A DNA stretch of 64,000 nt from Typhlomys cinereus (Eukaryota > Chordata > Mammalia > Rodentia > Platacanthomyidae), in NCBI GenBank assembly GCA_023101885.1, contig JALPQD010000387.1, positions 1,809,223 to 1,873,222 of the forward strand, given 5' to 3'. Positions 11,577 to 21,458 of this stretch are shown here, one piece after another (the first letter of the stretch is position 1; each line of letters starts with the position of its first letter). A model generated the notes under the pieces. It did no database searches, had not been told where the DNA came from, and worked only from the letters and a program-made list of their open reading frames with translations. The position numbers and the translations under genes are program-made.

Positions 11577-12094
11577 TGTTAGTTGTCAATTTGACAATCT
11601 CTAGGGATTATTTAGCCTCTTGGATATGCTTGTGAAGAATTAACTTGATTAGGTTAATTGAGACAGGAAGTCTGGGCCACTGTGGGTCTAGGTAAGACTC
11701 TATGGATAATTTAGCCTCTTGGATATGCTTGTAAAAAATTAGTTTCATTAGGTTAATTGAGACAGGAAGTTTGGGCCACTGTGGGTGGTACCATTCTATA
11801 GGTAAGGGTCTTGGACTCAATTAAAAAGTGAAGGTGAGAGCTGAGAGATGGTTCATGTGTTAAGACTCCACCTTGTGAGCCAAAGGACCTGAGTTCAGAT
11901 CCCAAATACTACATAAGAATACCAGACCAAGTGGAAATGGCAGTAGCCTGTACTTCCCACTTTAAAGACAAAGCCTGGATAATCCCAGAGCAAAGCAATA
12001 AGGAGGTAGGAACAATCCAGGTCAATTCTTAACATCACCCTTGGGCTTCTATGGGCACACATAATGCCCTCTGATATACACAGATATACACACT

Positions 12095-12132
<38 letters not shown>

Positions 12133-12345
12133 ACTAAAAAAAATGAAGATGATCTGAATAGAAGCTCTCATTACTCTCTTTATTCTTGATTATAGATCCA
12201 ATATGATCTGCTACTTCAAGCTCCTGCAATCTTGGTTTCAACACCATGATGGACTGTACCCTTGAACTGTGAGACAAATCTGTCCTGCCTTTATTTGCTT
12301 CTGCCAGAAAATTTTATCGTAACAACAGGAAAAGAAACTAGGGCA
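11577..12345 (+). repeat. Rodent interspersed repeat, interrupted by a SINE and with an internal duplication
   Basis: The copy starts TTGTCAATTTGACAATC and ends 'caacaggaaaagaaactaggg'. It is the same family as the repeat at 61-465. A segment of about 98 bp containing TTTAGCCTCTTGGATATGCT is present twice in tandem (about 11607-11704 and 11705-11800). A SINE splits the element between about 11837 and 12146. Confidence 0.6.
11837..12146 (+). mobile_element. tRNA-derived SINE nested in a repeat
   Basis: The head is 'gagctgagagatggttcatg', followed by the family's B-box-like 'ctgagttcagatccc', a body with 'aatccaggtcaattctt', and a CA-rich tail of about 40 bp (12091-12130) ending in CTAAAAAAAATG. 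It is more diverged than the 10.2-kb copy. Confidence 0.75.
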
Positions 12346-12349
12346 GTCA

Positions 12350-13045
12350 CCTAGATATTTGGATGTGGAGCTGTAAACCTTTAGGTTTTGTAGTGCAGCT
12401 GCTGCAACTCAAGAGTCCAAAATTGTCAGCATGATGAGAATGTCCCATTTATACATGATTTTATCCAGATGAAGCAGGATGACAAAAACCAGTTCATTGT
12501 CAGAAAAAGCAAATTGAACAGTAAGACAGAAGTATTACTTAGTCATCTTTTGATCTTGTGCTTCCCGCCATAGCCTAATAAAGAATATGTCCTCATAACC
12601 ACCATTGTTACAGAATTAAACTGAAACTTTGAGTTGAAGAAGCTGTCCCACAAGACCACAGAATGAGAAATAGTCACAAAAAGTATAAAATTCATATGAA
12701 AATATTTGAGATTATCTGTTAGTCTCTAGGATTGAATAGATTTTTTTTTTAAGAAAAAAAGTGTGTTTCTTTACCTTAGGGCAGAACATTCATGCCATGG
12801 CACACCTATTGGTTGGGGAAGCATGTCAGAGGACAGCTTTCAAGAGTCAGTTTTCTTCTGCTATGTAGATTCCAGGGAAAGGACTCAAGTCTTAAGTCTG
12901 ATAGAAAAAGCCTTTATTCACTCAGTTATATTACTAGTGCTATATTGATTTTTGTAAACACACCAATATACAGATTAACATAGCTAGCAATGCCCTCTAT
13001 CCTCTAAAGTCATTTAACCCTTACTAGTTTTAAACCCTTAGATAC
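12350..13045. other. No recognised feature
   Basis: Non-coding AT-rich sequence. Overlapping 61- and 63-codon frames near 12.8 kb have no recognisable content. Confidence 0.45.
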
Positions 13046-13049
13046 TGGC

Positions 13050-13507
13050 TCAGTTACTCTTCAGTTGCTGGTATGAATACTTGATCCAAACAATTTAGGG
13101 GAACAAAAGGATTATTCATGCTCATGGTTTCAAACTACAGTCCATTATATCAGAAGAGTTACCAGCAAGGGACAAGGGAATTGGATATACCATATACCCA
13201 GAAAGAGCTGAGAGAGTGGTATACCTTCTATCTTGCCAGTCTGCCAAAGCCAGCCAGTTCTCTCTGCACCTTAACCATCTGCCCAGACGATGGTCCTACT
13301 CAACGACAGGCTCACTCTCCATACCAATTAGCTAATCCCCTACAGGCTTACTCAGAGGCTTGCCCTACTAACTAATTCTTCAGAGTTGGGCCTCACTCTC
13401 CATACCAATTAGCTAATCCCCTACAGGCTTACTCAGAGGCTTGCCCTACTAACTAATTCTTCAGAGTTGGGCCTAAAACTTCAGTTCTCAATTGTCAAAT
13501 TGACACA
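13050..13507 (-). repeat. Rodent interspersed repeat, minus strand, with a perfect 81-bp tandem duplication
   Basis: The element starts on the plus strand as 'ctcagttactcttcagttgctggtatgaatac' and ends 'caattgtcaaattgacaca', the reverse complement of the family's left end. Units 13311-13391 and 13392-13472 are identical over 81 bp. Apart from this the element is diverged from the family. Confidence 0.65.
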
Positions 13508-13604
13508 TGGAAGTAATTAACTGCTACCTAGACCATTATGCAACATCCTAGACTCAGACAGAATTACTTATCTGGCCATATATCTGACTTACAGAATCTG
13601 CATC

Positions 13605-13733
13605 TTATTTTTTCTCAGAATTATCAATAGGGAGGACCTGAAACTCACTATGTACTCCAGACTCGCTTCAAAGTATGTATGACCTCCTACCCTGAATGCT
13701 GATATTAACAAGCATACACCACCACACCCTGCC
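13605..13733 (-). mobile_element. B1-like (7SL-derived) SINE, old
   Basis: On the plus strand 'ctgaaactcactatgtactccagactcg ... ctgaatgctgatattaacaagcatacaccaccacacc' is a diverged reverse complement of a B1 element. The right end is the usual 'caccacaccctgccc'. Confidence 0.5.
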
Positions 13734-13739
13734 CTCATC

Positions 13740-14825
13740 ATTTGTAGGGTAAGTGGATGAATGAAATCAATGCCTTCTTTATCATGGAGTACTGCTTCTT
13801 GTAATTCCCATAGAGAAATTACAACTGAGAACATGTTCATGCCATTTAAGCACAAATGTATGAACTTCAATTCTTCCTTGTTTTCCTTTCACTAAATTCT
13901 AACAATTACAACTGATAAGAAAATAGCAGTTATCTGACAATTCTGAATCACCTTAATTATGAACACCATCCAGGACAAGTAACTTCCCAATGAAACTGCC
14001 GTACTCATATAAAGCTCCAGTAACTAAAAGGTCAACCTTGTTCTGCTATCTTCAAATGGCTAAAATATCGACACTGCCTATTATAGACAGAAGTGCAAAA
14101 GAGTTAAGTAGAAATTAAATGAGTCATTACAATATCAAAGACCTTCAGGTACTGACGCTAACTAAAGACTGTTATTGACAAGGCATGTTTAAACAGTACA
14201 AAAAAGTGGCTTGCTATCAAGAATTCTGTGAAGAAAAAAAAAGCTCCTCTGCTTAAATCTGCTTCCCTATCGTGGCCTAACCAAGAAATTCAAGAACAAA
14301 GTTTTCATTCTTCATGAGCCCCAGGGCTGAAGTTGTAAAAATCTCCAGGGAGAAGTGACACATCACTTACCTTATTCACACTGAAGTAAAAATGACTGAT
14401 GCCAGATTTTTCCCTGGAAGCAGATTCTTTCAAGGAAATGGAAAGTTCCAAGGACTACCTTTATCTTGGGCTCCTTATTTTCCCGCCTTGCCAAGAAAAC
14501 GAAAGATCTCTTTCTTTGCATATCCAGATTAGCTAAATTCCTGGGTCCTTATTTTAATGCGGAGCCTCTCAACAGTAGAAAACGGATGCAAATAGTTCCT
14601 TCTAAGGGTCCTTCTTGCTGCTCTTATTGTTCAGATTCTCCACCTTAATCCTGATCTTTTGTGATTCAGGGTAATTGCTTACTTTTCAGCCTCTTTAATC
14701 AATGCCCCCACACTTTTTTTGCTTTTTTTTTCTATCAACTCAAAATATCTTGTTCACTTTCTGATCCCTAAGATCTAGATAAGTATTACAATTAAAGGCA
14801 ATCATCTTCTGGCCTACATTCCCCT
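13740..14825. other. No recognised feature
   Basis: Non-coding. A 60-codon frame at 14466-14648 shows no domain. No repeat was recognised. Confidence 0.45.
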
Positions 14826-14829
14826 TGGG

Positions 14830-15190
14830 CCTTGTAACAGTTACTCTTAAGTATTGCTGTGAGAGAACACCCAAAGTCAATCAATTTAAGGGAGAAAGGG
14901 AGGTTTATTCAGCTTACAGTTCCAGAGGGAAGGTACAGTCTCTCAAAGCAGAGGTAGCATGGCTGGCTGGCTAAAGCTGGAGGAGGCTAAGTCACCGCAG
15001 ACATCTTGGAAGCTGAGAGCTGCAGACTGCTTGCTGCAAAAGCAGACTTCTCCTGGAGGTAGGGTGGGACTAATCCACATCAAGGCCCACTCCTTGTGAC
15101 TGCCTTCCTCCAGCAAGGCTCCACCTCTCAAAGTGCCATGACCTTGCCAAACACATGAGACTGTGGAGGACACATTTCAAAACATGACAG
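14830..15190 (-). repeat. Interspersed repeat, likely a DNA-transposon-derived or LTR-type element
   Basis: Begins 'cagttactcttaagtattgctgtgagagaacac' and proceeds through 'gggaggtttattcagcttacagttccagagggaagg' to 'cacatttcaaaacatgacagg'. This order is familiar from a common mammalian or rodent repeat, here in reverse orientation. A related but more diverged copy lies at about 39.2 kb. Confidence 0.45.
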
Positions 15191-15444
15191 GCCTCCCTCC
15201 CCGTTTCATCACACACATACTACCACCACTCCCCCACACACACGCACACATTCACATTCTCTTCTTGAATTGGTCCTCACTTGGGCTTCAGCCAAGCAGC
15301 CCATGAACTTGATTAGCGCTCTGCCATCTCCAGCCTAGGACTCTATTTTGCCTCAGAAATATAACAAAAGCTTGAAGCTTCCACTCTGTTTAAAATAATA
15401 GTAGGTTCATCTGAGTAGAGAGAGTTGATAGAAATCTGAATATT

Positions 15445-15654
15445 GGGTTGGAAAGATGGTTCATGGGTTAAAGCCTTTGCCTCACAAATGAAAGACCTGA
15501 GTTCTAATCCCCAGATCCCATGCAAAAATGCCATGTGGAGATGATGGTGTCCTGTAATTCTGGCCCTGGAAGGCAGAGTCTGAGAATCCCACTCAAATGC
15601 CCTTTTGTACTATACCTAAATATATGCAAGACACATATACAAACAAAAAAAGAA
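15445..15654 (+). mobile_element. tRNA-derived SINE, with 15-bp target-site duplication
   Basis: The head is GGGTTGGAAAGATGGTTCATG and the body is shortened, with an A-rich tail ending CAAACAAAAAAAGAA. It is flanked by AGAAATCTGAATATT at 15430-15444 and 15655-15669, a clean signature of L1-mediated insertion. Confidence 0.85.
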
Positions 15655-15669
15655 AGAAATCTGAATATT

Positions 15670-16175
15670 TCTTGATTTACTTAAGAGTTTTAACCATATC
15701 ACTGACAAGAAAGAACAAGAAAAGAGGTTAAGGCTGCAACCACTCATGTGGGCCCTGGAGTCAATCTAGCTTTCAAATGTTAACTTCTTCCTTCACCAGT
15801 TTCATATAGGCAAATTCTTTCACTACTAACCTTCAGCTTTTTTATATAAATAGTGATAATAATGCTATCTTATGAAGCTACTTTGAACACTAGATATTTC
15901 TATATTGGATTATCATTATAGGTAAAGCATGTAATAAGTCTATGATGTGCTCCATAACTGTGGGCTGTTCATACTAATGAGGAAGACATCAGTATGATAA
16001 AGCTTTTCAAATTTTCTGAGATTAAGAATAAATCACACCAAACTGTTCTGTAAATAGCTACTATTATACTCATAGATTTGAAGAGCATTTAGCACTCAGG
16101 CCGGAAATCTTCTTCTACAAGAAAGGTAGAGAATTTCAATACCCTGACAGGATACATTCTAGGGCAATAAAGGAG
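15670..16175. other. No recognised feature
   Basis: AT-rich non-coding DNA. Confidence 0.4.
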
Positions 16176-16179
16176 CAAT

Positions 16180-16735
16180 GAAGTAGAGATCAGTGGCAGG
16201 TCATAATGCAGATTGCTGGTGACTCAGCAGGGCTCAAACAAAATCAGACCAACCCAATCTCCCCATGCTAAGGCTTTGGGTACCTCACAGAAGAGGTGAG
16301 ATTGTAAGAACCTAAAGATGGGAAGGTTCACCTTTGGACAAGACATTCCACTCAAGGCAGGACTGCTGCATCTAGGAACTCAATACAGTGAGACTTGTCT
16401 TTACCAGACCTGCATAATAACTAACATCCAACACGCCCCCCATAAAATATCAAGGAACTCAAGAATGATAAGACTATACAGTGGAAATCTTGGGAACTGG
16501 AGCTGGATGAGTGAAGGGAAGTGCCTCTACCGATGGGGCATTCTGAGGAAAGGCAACATGGTTGCCAGAGGCCTGAACCCCCCACAGGAGTAGATGAGCC
16601 AGGGACAACCTTGGGATCCATAGAACCAGACAAGAAGGAGGGAGGGATTGATGGGGTGATGGGAGGGAAAGACGATGGAGGGAAGCAGGGATAAGTACTC
16701 AATATGCTTGTAAAAGTAGAAAAATTAAAAAAAAA
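16180..16735 (+). mobile_element. L1 3' UTR fragment
   Basis: The segment runs through 'gtgagattgtaagaacctaaagatggg', then a purine-rich, G-rich stretch of 'gggagggattgatggggtgatgggaggg' type, and ends in an A-rich tail at 16725-16736. This matches the layout of the L1 3' ends at 36.4 kb, but belongs to a different or older subfamily. No ORF2 is attached. Confidence 0.6.
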
Positions 16736-16925
16736 AGAAGAGTAGACAGGCCAGAAGGAACCCTGGGGTCCATGAAGGTGGATGGCTGGCCAGGAGGGTA
16801 GAAAGGTATAGGATGGACTGAAGAAAGGAAAGGAAGAGAGATAGGTGGGAGGAGGTATGGAGGGAAGTAGGGATGAGTATTCAATATGCTTGTAAAACTA
16901 GAAAAATAAAATTAAAAGAAAATTT
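16736..16925 (+). repeat. Second L1 3' tail in tandem
   Basis: After the first A-rich tail the last part of the 3' UTR occurs again: 'ggaggtatggagggaagtagggatgagtattcaatatgcttgtaaaact' parallels the end of the first copy with several substitutions, and it finishes in a second A-rich tail. Confidence 0.65.
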
Positions 16926-17094
16926 TGCATAACAAAAAGAGAATAAATCACAATCCCATGGATTACCAGAAGCATCAAGGTCTCATCTAGATTATTTAAT
17001 ATGCCAACTATGTTTCAATACCAAATGATGTCACCAATTATTGAGAGTGCAACTGAGGCTGGGGCATCAATGTCTGATTTAAGCAAGATAATTT

Positions 17095-17757
17095 TTTTAT
17101 TAAAAATGTAATTATAGATTTTAAAATTTTTTTACCAGTTCCCTCCCTCCCCCTCCTCCCCCGAACCTCCTCCTCCCCCTCCTCTCCCTCCCCATCCCCC
17201 AGTGCCTCCCCCCCAATTCCCAGAGAGTCCTTTATTGTGTATGCCTGACTCTCCACTGGGTCCTCCTCTCCGATGACATATAAGAACCCAGTGGCATTTC
17301 CATAAGCCCTTTCTCTTGTTCCCCTTAAGCATAGGAGCACTACTATGGCTGTCAATCCCTTGCCTCCAGGGATCTCGGTGCCCTTAACAGATGCTAGACT
17401 TTATGAGGGCAACAGTGCGCTGGACATTGCGCAGGGCATGCAAAGTCCCATTATGATTGCTTTGGCCCCAACTATTGTTGAGAATCTTGCAAATCGTTGT
17501 TCCTCCCATCCTTTTGCTCTTACAATCTTACCGCCCCCTCTTCTGCAAATGTCCCTGAGCTCCAGGATGGGGAGATATTAGGCTGGCCTAGTTCTATGTG
17601 ATTGATATAGAGTCTCTGAAGTTCTGGATTGTGGTTTGTTGATTTTCTTTTGCAGTTTTGCTGCTCCTGCAATGCCCTTCACTCCATCCTGCTGGGCACT
17701 GTATGTCACCCCCTGGCCAGAGACAAAAAGCTGTTAAACTGGAGTCTTGTTATAATA
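17095..17757 (-). mobile_element. 5'-truncated L1 (3' UTR only) with 15-bp target-site duplication
   Basis: The minus-strand 3' end is the T-rich stretch at 17095-17130. Then come a C-rich polypyrimidine tract (17140-17215), the 3' UTR body and a truncation end at 'ctggagtcttgttataa'. The sequence corresponds to the plus-strand L1 3' UTR at 35.28-35.93 kb. The flanking duplication is TAAGCAAGATAATTT at 17080-17094 and 17758-17772. There is no coding sequence. Confidence 0.9.
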
Positions 17758-17774
17758 TAAGCAAGATAATTTGC

Positions 17775-19365
17775 ATGCTTGGGATTTACAATTTTCTAGA
17801 TTGTGTTCACCTTATGGTTTAGATTGTTTTGTTTCCTTTCCATTACTATTTTCTTTGGCTTTAATAGCATCACACCAAACTCCAATATAGTAATGCATGT
17901 CTGTTATTGGCACCACAGTCCCAGAGTGAAGGATATTTAGTTTTGTTCTTTGTCTAGGAATGCCTAGAGGTGCAGTCATATATCTTCAATAATATTTGAT
18001 ATGCAAAGAAAGTCGATATGATGTCGATTTCTTGTTCAGAGTAAAGTCAGGTTTCAAAGTTCTCCATGAATTGTCATATCTTGGTTATTGAATTAAGTTC
18101 TCAATAGGGATACTAGCAGGGGGTCAGTGGAAAAGCACACTCTCCTCATGATAGCAGACTTTAAAAACAAAGCAAGCAAACACAAGCCAACAGGCTTTCT
18201 GGACCAATGACATTTCCTTTTATCTTGATCATGTGACCCACATGCATCTCCTCAGACTGATTGTCCTCCTGAGGAATATGAGTACAGACTCAGCTAATGA
18301 AAAATAGAAAGGTATTCTGACCAAAATGCAGCACTTTGGAAAAAACAGTCCTGTGAACTTGCTGTATTTACCAAGGAAGCAAGAAAAAAAAAAAAGTGTA
18401 GTAAGGAAATCTTGGAAGACAGCAAGCTCAGTCTGGTGGAAGATGTGTTGTTCACAGGTTGGGACTATTTATATACTTTCTTTATGTCCCCATTCAATTT
18501 TTGAGATTCAAGAAACCACATTACTAATGAATACTTCATTAGGAGTTATCAGCAACTAATGCAGCAGTCAACAAAGACGGAAAACAAAGGGATGCAAAAC
18601 TTTATGCAAAACCCTGAGGTGGAAAGCCTGGAACTGAGCCTTGAAGGTCAAATGCCTACAAAGTCTAATTCTGACCATCATCAGGGACACATTCTTAAAG
18701 CCCCTAGGGGCATTAAGCAAAAGACAGGACAAAGGATCAGTGGGGGAAGAAAGATAGACTTTGAGATATTCTTCCCAGTGATACATCATAGCAAGAAACT
18801 CTGTCAGCAGAATTATCTTTTATCATGAAGGACAATGAGATACCTAACAGCTGTTCCACATTTTTAAAGCCATTCCAATCTCAGTGAAACATGTTTAGGA
18901 AGAATATGGAAAAATAAACCTTCTCGATAGCCTACATAATGAGGCAAATACCATTAGAAACAAATTGGTTGCTTGAGGTTTGCCTCCCCCCTTCTTGGAG
19001 ATAGTAAAAGGCCCTGGAATTCCAAACATTGATTTCAATGAACTTTTGATCTCTAAATATTATGTGAAAACTCAGCCGCTGCTTTCCACTTTTATTTCCC
19101 TTGTTAGAATTAAACAGAAGAAATATAATTTTTACACTCTCCAAATGCCTTTGTACATATTGTGGCTAGTTGATGCCAACTTTCTGATTTTAGAAATGAA
19201 GATGTTTTTATACCAGAGGCCATGAAAGGACAAAAGAGCTAAGATTAACATGAATTTTTAGTTTCTGGTATGGAACACAAAGCATATACCCTCTTCACAA
19301 ATTTTTTTTGGTGTGCAGGAGATGCTTAGGAAGAATTCTAATGTTCAATAGATCTCTAGAACTCA
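17775..19365. other. No recognised feature
   Basis: AT-rich non-coding DNA. Frames of 70-89 codons near 18.6 and 19.0 kb overlap on both strands and show no recognisable protein. Confidence 0.45.
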
Positions 19366-19369
19366 TTTT

Positions 19370-19610
19370 GCATGACTGACAATCTGTACTCTTCCTCCTT
19401 CCTCCAGCTGCTGGTCACCCCATTTCACTCTCTTTATGAGTGTGACCACTTCAAATATATCCTATAAGTGGAATAATGTCATATGTGTCCCTCTGCAACT
19501 GCCTCATTTCATTTAGCATAATATCCTCAAGGTTCACCCATATTTTTGCTTTCTTTTTTTAATATGGATTTTTTCACTCTGCTGAAACACAATACATGTG
19601 ACACATTGAG
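19370..19610 (-). repeat. Ancient L1 fragment
   Basis: On the plus strand 'cctcatttcatttagcataatatcctcaaggttcaccc' is the reverse complement of a sequence typical of the 3' part of old mammalian L1 elements. It is short and much diverged. Confidence 0.6.
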
Positions 19611-20194
19611 ATGCTGCATATAAAGGACTGAGAATTTCCCATTCAATAACTAAAAAACTAAACATGGTTTTCTCCAAGTTATTAAAATTTTATCATTTTC
19701 TATTCAAAGTGAAAATAGTAATCACCCCTAACTAAAGGGTTCAGATACACTGACACTTTTCTTTAAAATTCTTAACCAATACAGAGCTCAGTAGACTAGA
19801 AGGGAATGCACCTTTGCTTGCAGGGTTTTAATGAATACAATAATCTGGCAGTTTGGATAATACCTAGTTTTTATAAAATTGATCTGTTTTCTGCTTGATA
19901 ATGAAAATGCACATGGCTATTTGCATTTCACAAGAAGATTGCAAAGGTCCCAGAAAAAATACATGGGGTAAAGAATACATGGAAAAGACAAGATACAGGC
20001 AAAGCAGAATAAATAGGTAAGGATGGAGAGAAATATATGACATTTCAGCATGTCTATAATATTAGGTTCAGACATTTCCCTTACCTCCAATGTCAAACCC
20101 TTAATGAAGGCAGGGGTTACAAAAGAAAGGAGGATTTTGTGAGCATTGTACTTCAATGTCATACTGTCCAATATGCTTTTCATTCGTGACATAG

Positions 20195-20291
20195 CTATTT
20201 TAAAAATATTCAATGTATTTATTTGAGAGTCAAGAGAGAGCACAAGCACAGATGCACATTGGTCACTGCTCACACTTGAAGGTTAGAGGAC
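20195..20291 (-). mobile_element. Old tRNA-derived SINE, left part, split by the ERV
   Basis: The A/T-rich 'atgtatttatttgagagtcaagagagagcac ... gaggttagaggac' half ends at the ERV insertion site. The other half resumes at 25962, just after the second copy of the 5-bp duplication, with 'caacttttggaagtcaattttcc'. Confidence 0.6.
20287..20291. repeat. ERV target-site duplication, left
   Basis: AGGAC precedes the LTR start TGTGGAACT and recurs at 25957-25961 right after the 3' LTR end. A 5-bp duplication is made by retroviral integrase. Confidence 0.9.
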
Positions 20292-20576
20292 TGTGGAACT
20301 CAGGTTCCCGCTGTGAAGCCCAAGTTCCCACCAGCAAGAAATTCAAATCTCCCGCCAGCGGCAAACTCTCCTGCAGGCGTCAACTCACCGCGGGTGGGCT
20401 GACCAGAGCCTGCCTGCATATCTCATCTTTTGGACTTCTTTGAACTTCTCCCCCTGGGCGTGCCGGGAACCGCCCGGGGCGAGGTTATTGGCTGGAACAT
20501 TTGTGAACCGACTCAACCTCCCTGTGTGTAGTGGAATTTTTACTGCGTGTAATTGCTCAAATGCAGCTTGCTTTCC

Positions 20577-20583
20577 TATAAAA
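20577..20583 (+). promoter_or_regulatory. TATA box of the 5' LTR
   Basis: TATAAAA sits 74 bp upstream of AATAAA, the usual spacing for a gammaretroviral R region. The copy in the 3' LTR is at 25781-25787. Confidence 0.8.
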
Positions 20584-20656
20584 ACCCTGCCCCAAATTCA
20601 GTCAGGGCCTTTCTCTTTTGCCTGAGCAGGGAGACGGTCCTGGCATGCGCCAGTTT

Positions 20657-20662
20657 AATAAA
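20657..20662 (+). terminator. Polyadenylation signal in the 5' LTR
   Basis: AATAAA lies within the expected R region; the equivalent in the 3' LTR, at 25861-25866, would be used for 3' end formation. Confidence 0.8.
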
Positions 20663-20754
20663 TCTTGCCTCATGTCTTTACAGCAGCCTAGTGGTTCTCG
20701 TGTCTCCTTCGGGGTTTGGGTAAGGGGCCTGAAAGGAACTTCGGTTCCAACATA

Positions 20755-20772
20755 TGGGGGCTCATCCGGGAT
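20755..20772 (+). promoter_or_regulatory. Primer-binding site, tRNA-Pro type
   Basis: TGGGGGCTCATCCGGGAT lies 2 bp past the 5' LTR. It matches the primer site complementary to the 3' end of tRNA-Pro except for one base (A in place of the usual G in CTCGTCC). It supports gammaretrovirus-like (class I) origin. Confidence 0.9.
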
Positions 20773-20811
20773 GCCCCTGACCCAACTCGGAGGAGCCGAC
20801 GACCAGGGTTG

Positions 20812-20820
20812 GAGGTAAGT
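20812..20820 (+). promoter_or_regulatory. Candidate retroviral 5' splice donor
   Basis: GAGGTAAGT is a near-perfect donor site about 40 bp after the primer-binding site, where gammaretroviruses have the donor for env mRNA. No matching acceptor was localised. Confidence 0.6.
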
Positions 20821-21011
20821 GGAGCTCCTGAAACGTCTTGTGTCTTGTGCATTGTGCATTGTGTCTGTGGTCTCTCGTGTCAGTTTCTTTTCCAGGCCAC
20901 CTAGGTGGGACAAAATTGGGGCTGTACCCGTCGAGAGGGTGGGTAGACGTACCCGAGACCTCGCAGGGCAAAGGGGACGCCCTGACCCCGGGGGCAGCAG
21001 GGGGTAAGCCG

Positions 21012-21036
21012 CAGTTGGATGGTATATTCCCAGCTG
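21012..21036 (+). repeat. Leader hairpin repeat, unit 1
   Basis: The 25-nt unit is CAGTTGG, then an 11-nt loop containing GGTATATTC, then CCAGCTG. One G-T mismatch in DNA becomes a G-U wobble in RNA. See units 2-4. Confidence 0.8.
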
Positions 21037-21040
21037 GGCT

Positions 21041-21065
21041 CAGTTGGACGGTATATTCCCAGCTG
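21041..21065 (+). repeat. Leader hairpin repeat, unit 2
   Basis: Same arms as unit 1 (CAGTTGG / CCAGCTG). The loop begins ACGG instead of ATGG. Confidence 0.8.
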
Positions 21066-21086
21066 AACTCCCCCATAAGACTTGGG

Positions 21087-21111
21087 CAATTGGACGGTAT
21101 ATTCCCAATTG
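21087..21111 (+). repeat. Leader hairpin repeat, unit 3
   Basis: Arms are CAATTGG and CCAATTG, fully complementary. Compared with unit 4, a G-C pair is replaced by an A-T pair, a compensatory double change. Confidence 0.85.
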
Positions 21112-21135
21112 AACCCAACCCTGTCGAGTAAGCTG

Positions 21136-21160
21136 CAGTTGGATGGTATATTCCCAACTG
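21136..21160 (+). repeat. Leader hairpin repeat, unit 4
   Basis: Arms are CAGTTGG and CCAACTG, fully complementary, with the 11-nt loop kept. Flanking AGCTG and AGCTC may extend the stem slightly. Confidence 0.85.
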
Positions 21161-21377
21161 AGCTCATGGTGAAACTTTTCGGAGAAGGAGGATGTACCCG
21201 AACTGCAGCGGGCCTCCAAGCTCCTCTGTTGCCGGCTTCTTCTTCTTTTTTTTCCCCGGGAGAAAAACCGCTCGAACGAGCGCGTAGGGACCTGGTGCAG
21301 CAGATAATTGTTGGGTTCGTGTTTGTGTTGTTTCTGTGTTTCTAGGGTATTTTTGTATTCAAGAAATTAAGTATATA

Positions 21378-21458
21378 ATGGGACAGACTCAATCAACGCC
21401 CCTTGACTTGACTATTAACCATCGGACGGACGTTAGGGAAATCAGGAAAGGAAACTAG
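21378..21458 (+). pseudogene. gag: gag start remnant, 26 codons
   Basis: The frame opens with Met-Gly-Gln-Thr, giving the N-myristoylation glycine at position 2, and contains a TPL...LT pattern typical of gammaretroviral matrix N-termini. The frame stops at TAG 21456-21458. In a complete virus this protein would run over 500 residues. Beyond the stop I do not see recognisable matrix or capsid, so it is a relic rather than a usable gene. It sits 217 bp after hairpin unit 4, consistent with a leader. Confidence 0.8.

Larger units (their letters stand above)
20292..20752 (+). repeat. ERV 5' LTR
   Basis: Starts TGTGGAACTCAGG and ends GGTTCCAACA, with TG...CA ends. A TATAAAA box is at 20577-20583 and AATAAA at 20657-20662, so U3 would be about 310 bp and R begins some 25-30 bp after the TATA box. 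It matches the 3' LTR at 453 of 461 positions with no indels. Seven of the eight differences are transitions, and at least four leave a CpG in the 3' copy but not here, consistent with CpG decay. Confidence 0.95.

Noticed and set aside
17038..17355. Gly/Glu-rich minus-strand frames
   Set aside because: They read through the G-rich L1 3' UTR tract; the same shadow frames appear at 35.6-35.9 kb.
20440..20625. 61-codon frame repeated in both LTRs (also 25644-25829), as if an LTR-encoded protein
   Set aside because: It crosses U3, the TATA box and R, and its repetition simply reflects LTR duplication. No known LTR protein pattern was seen.
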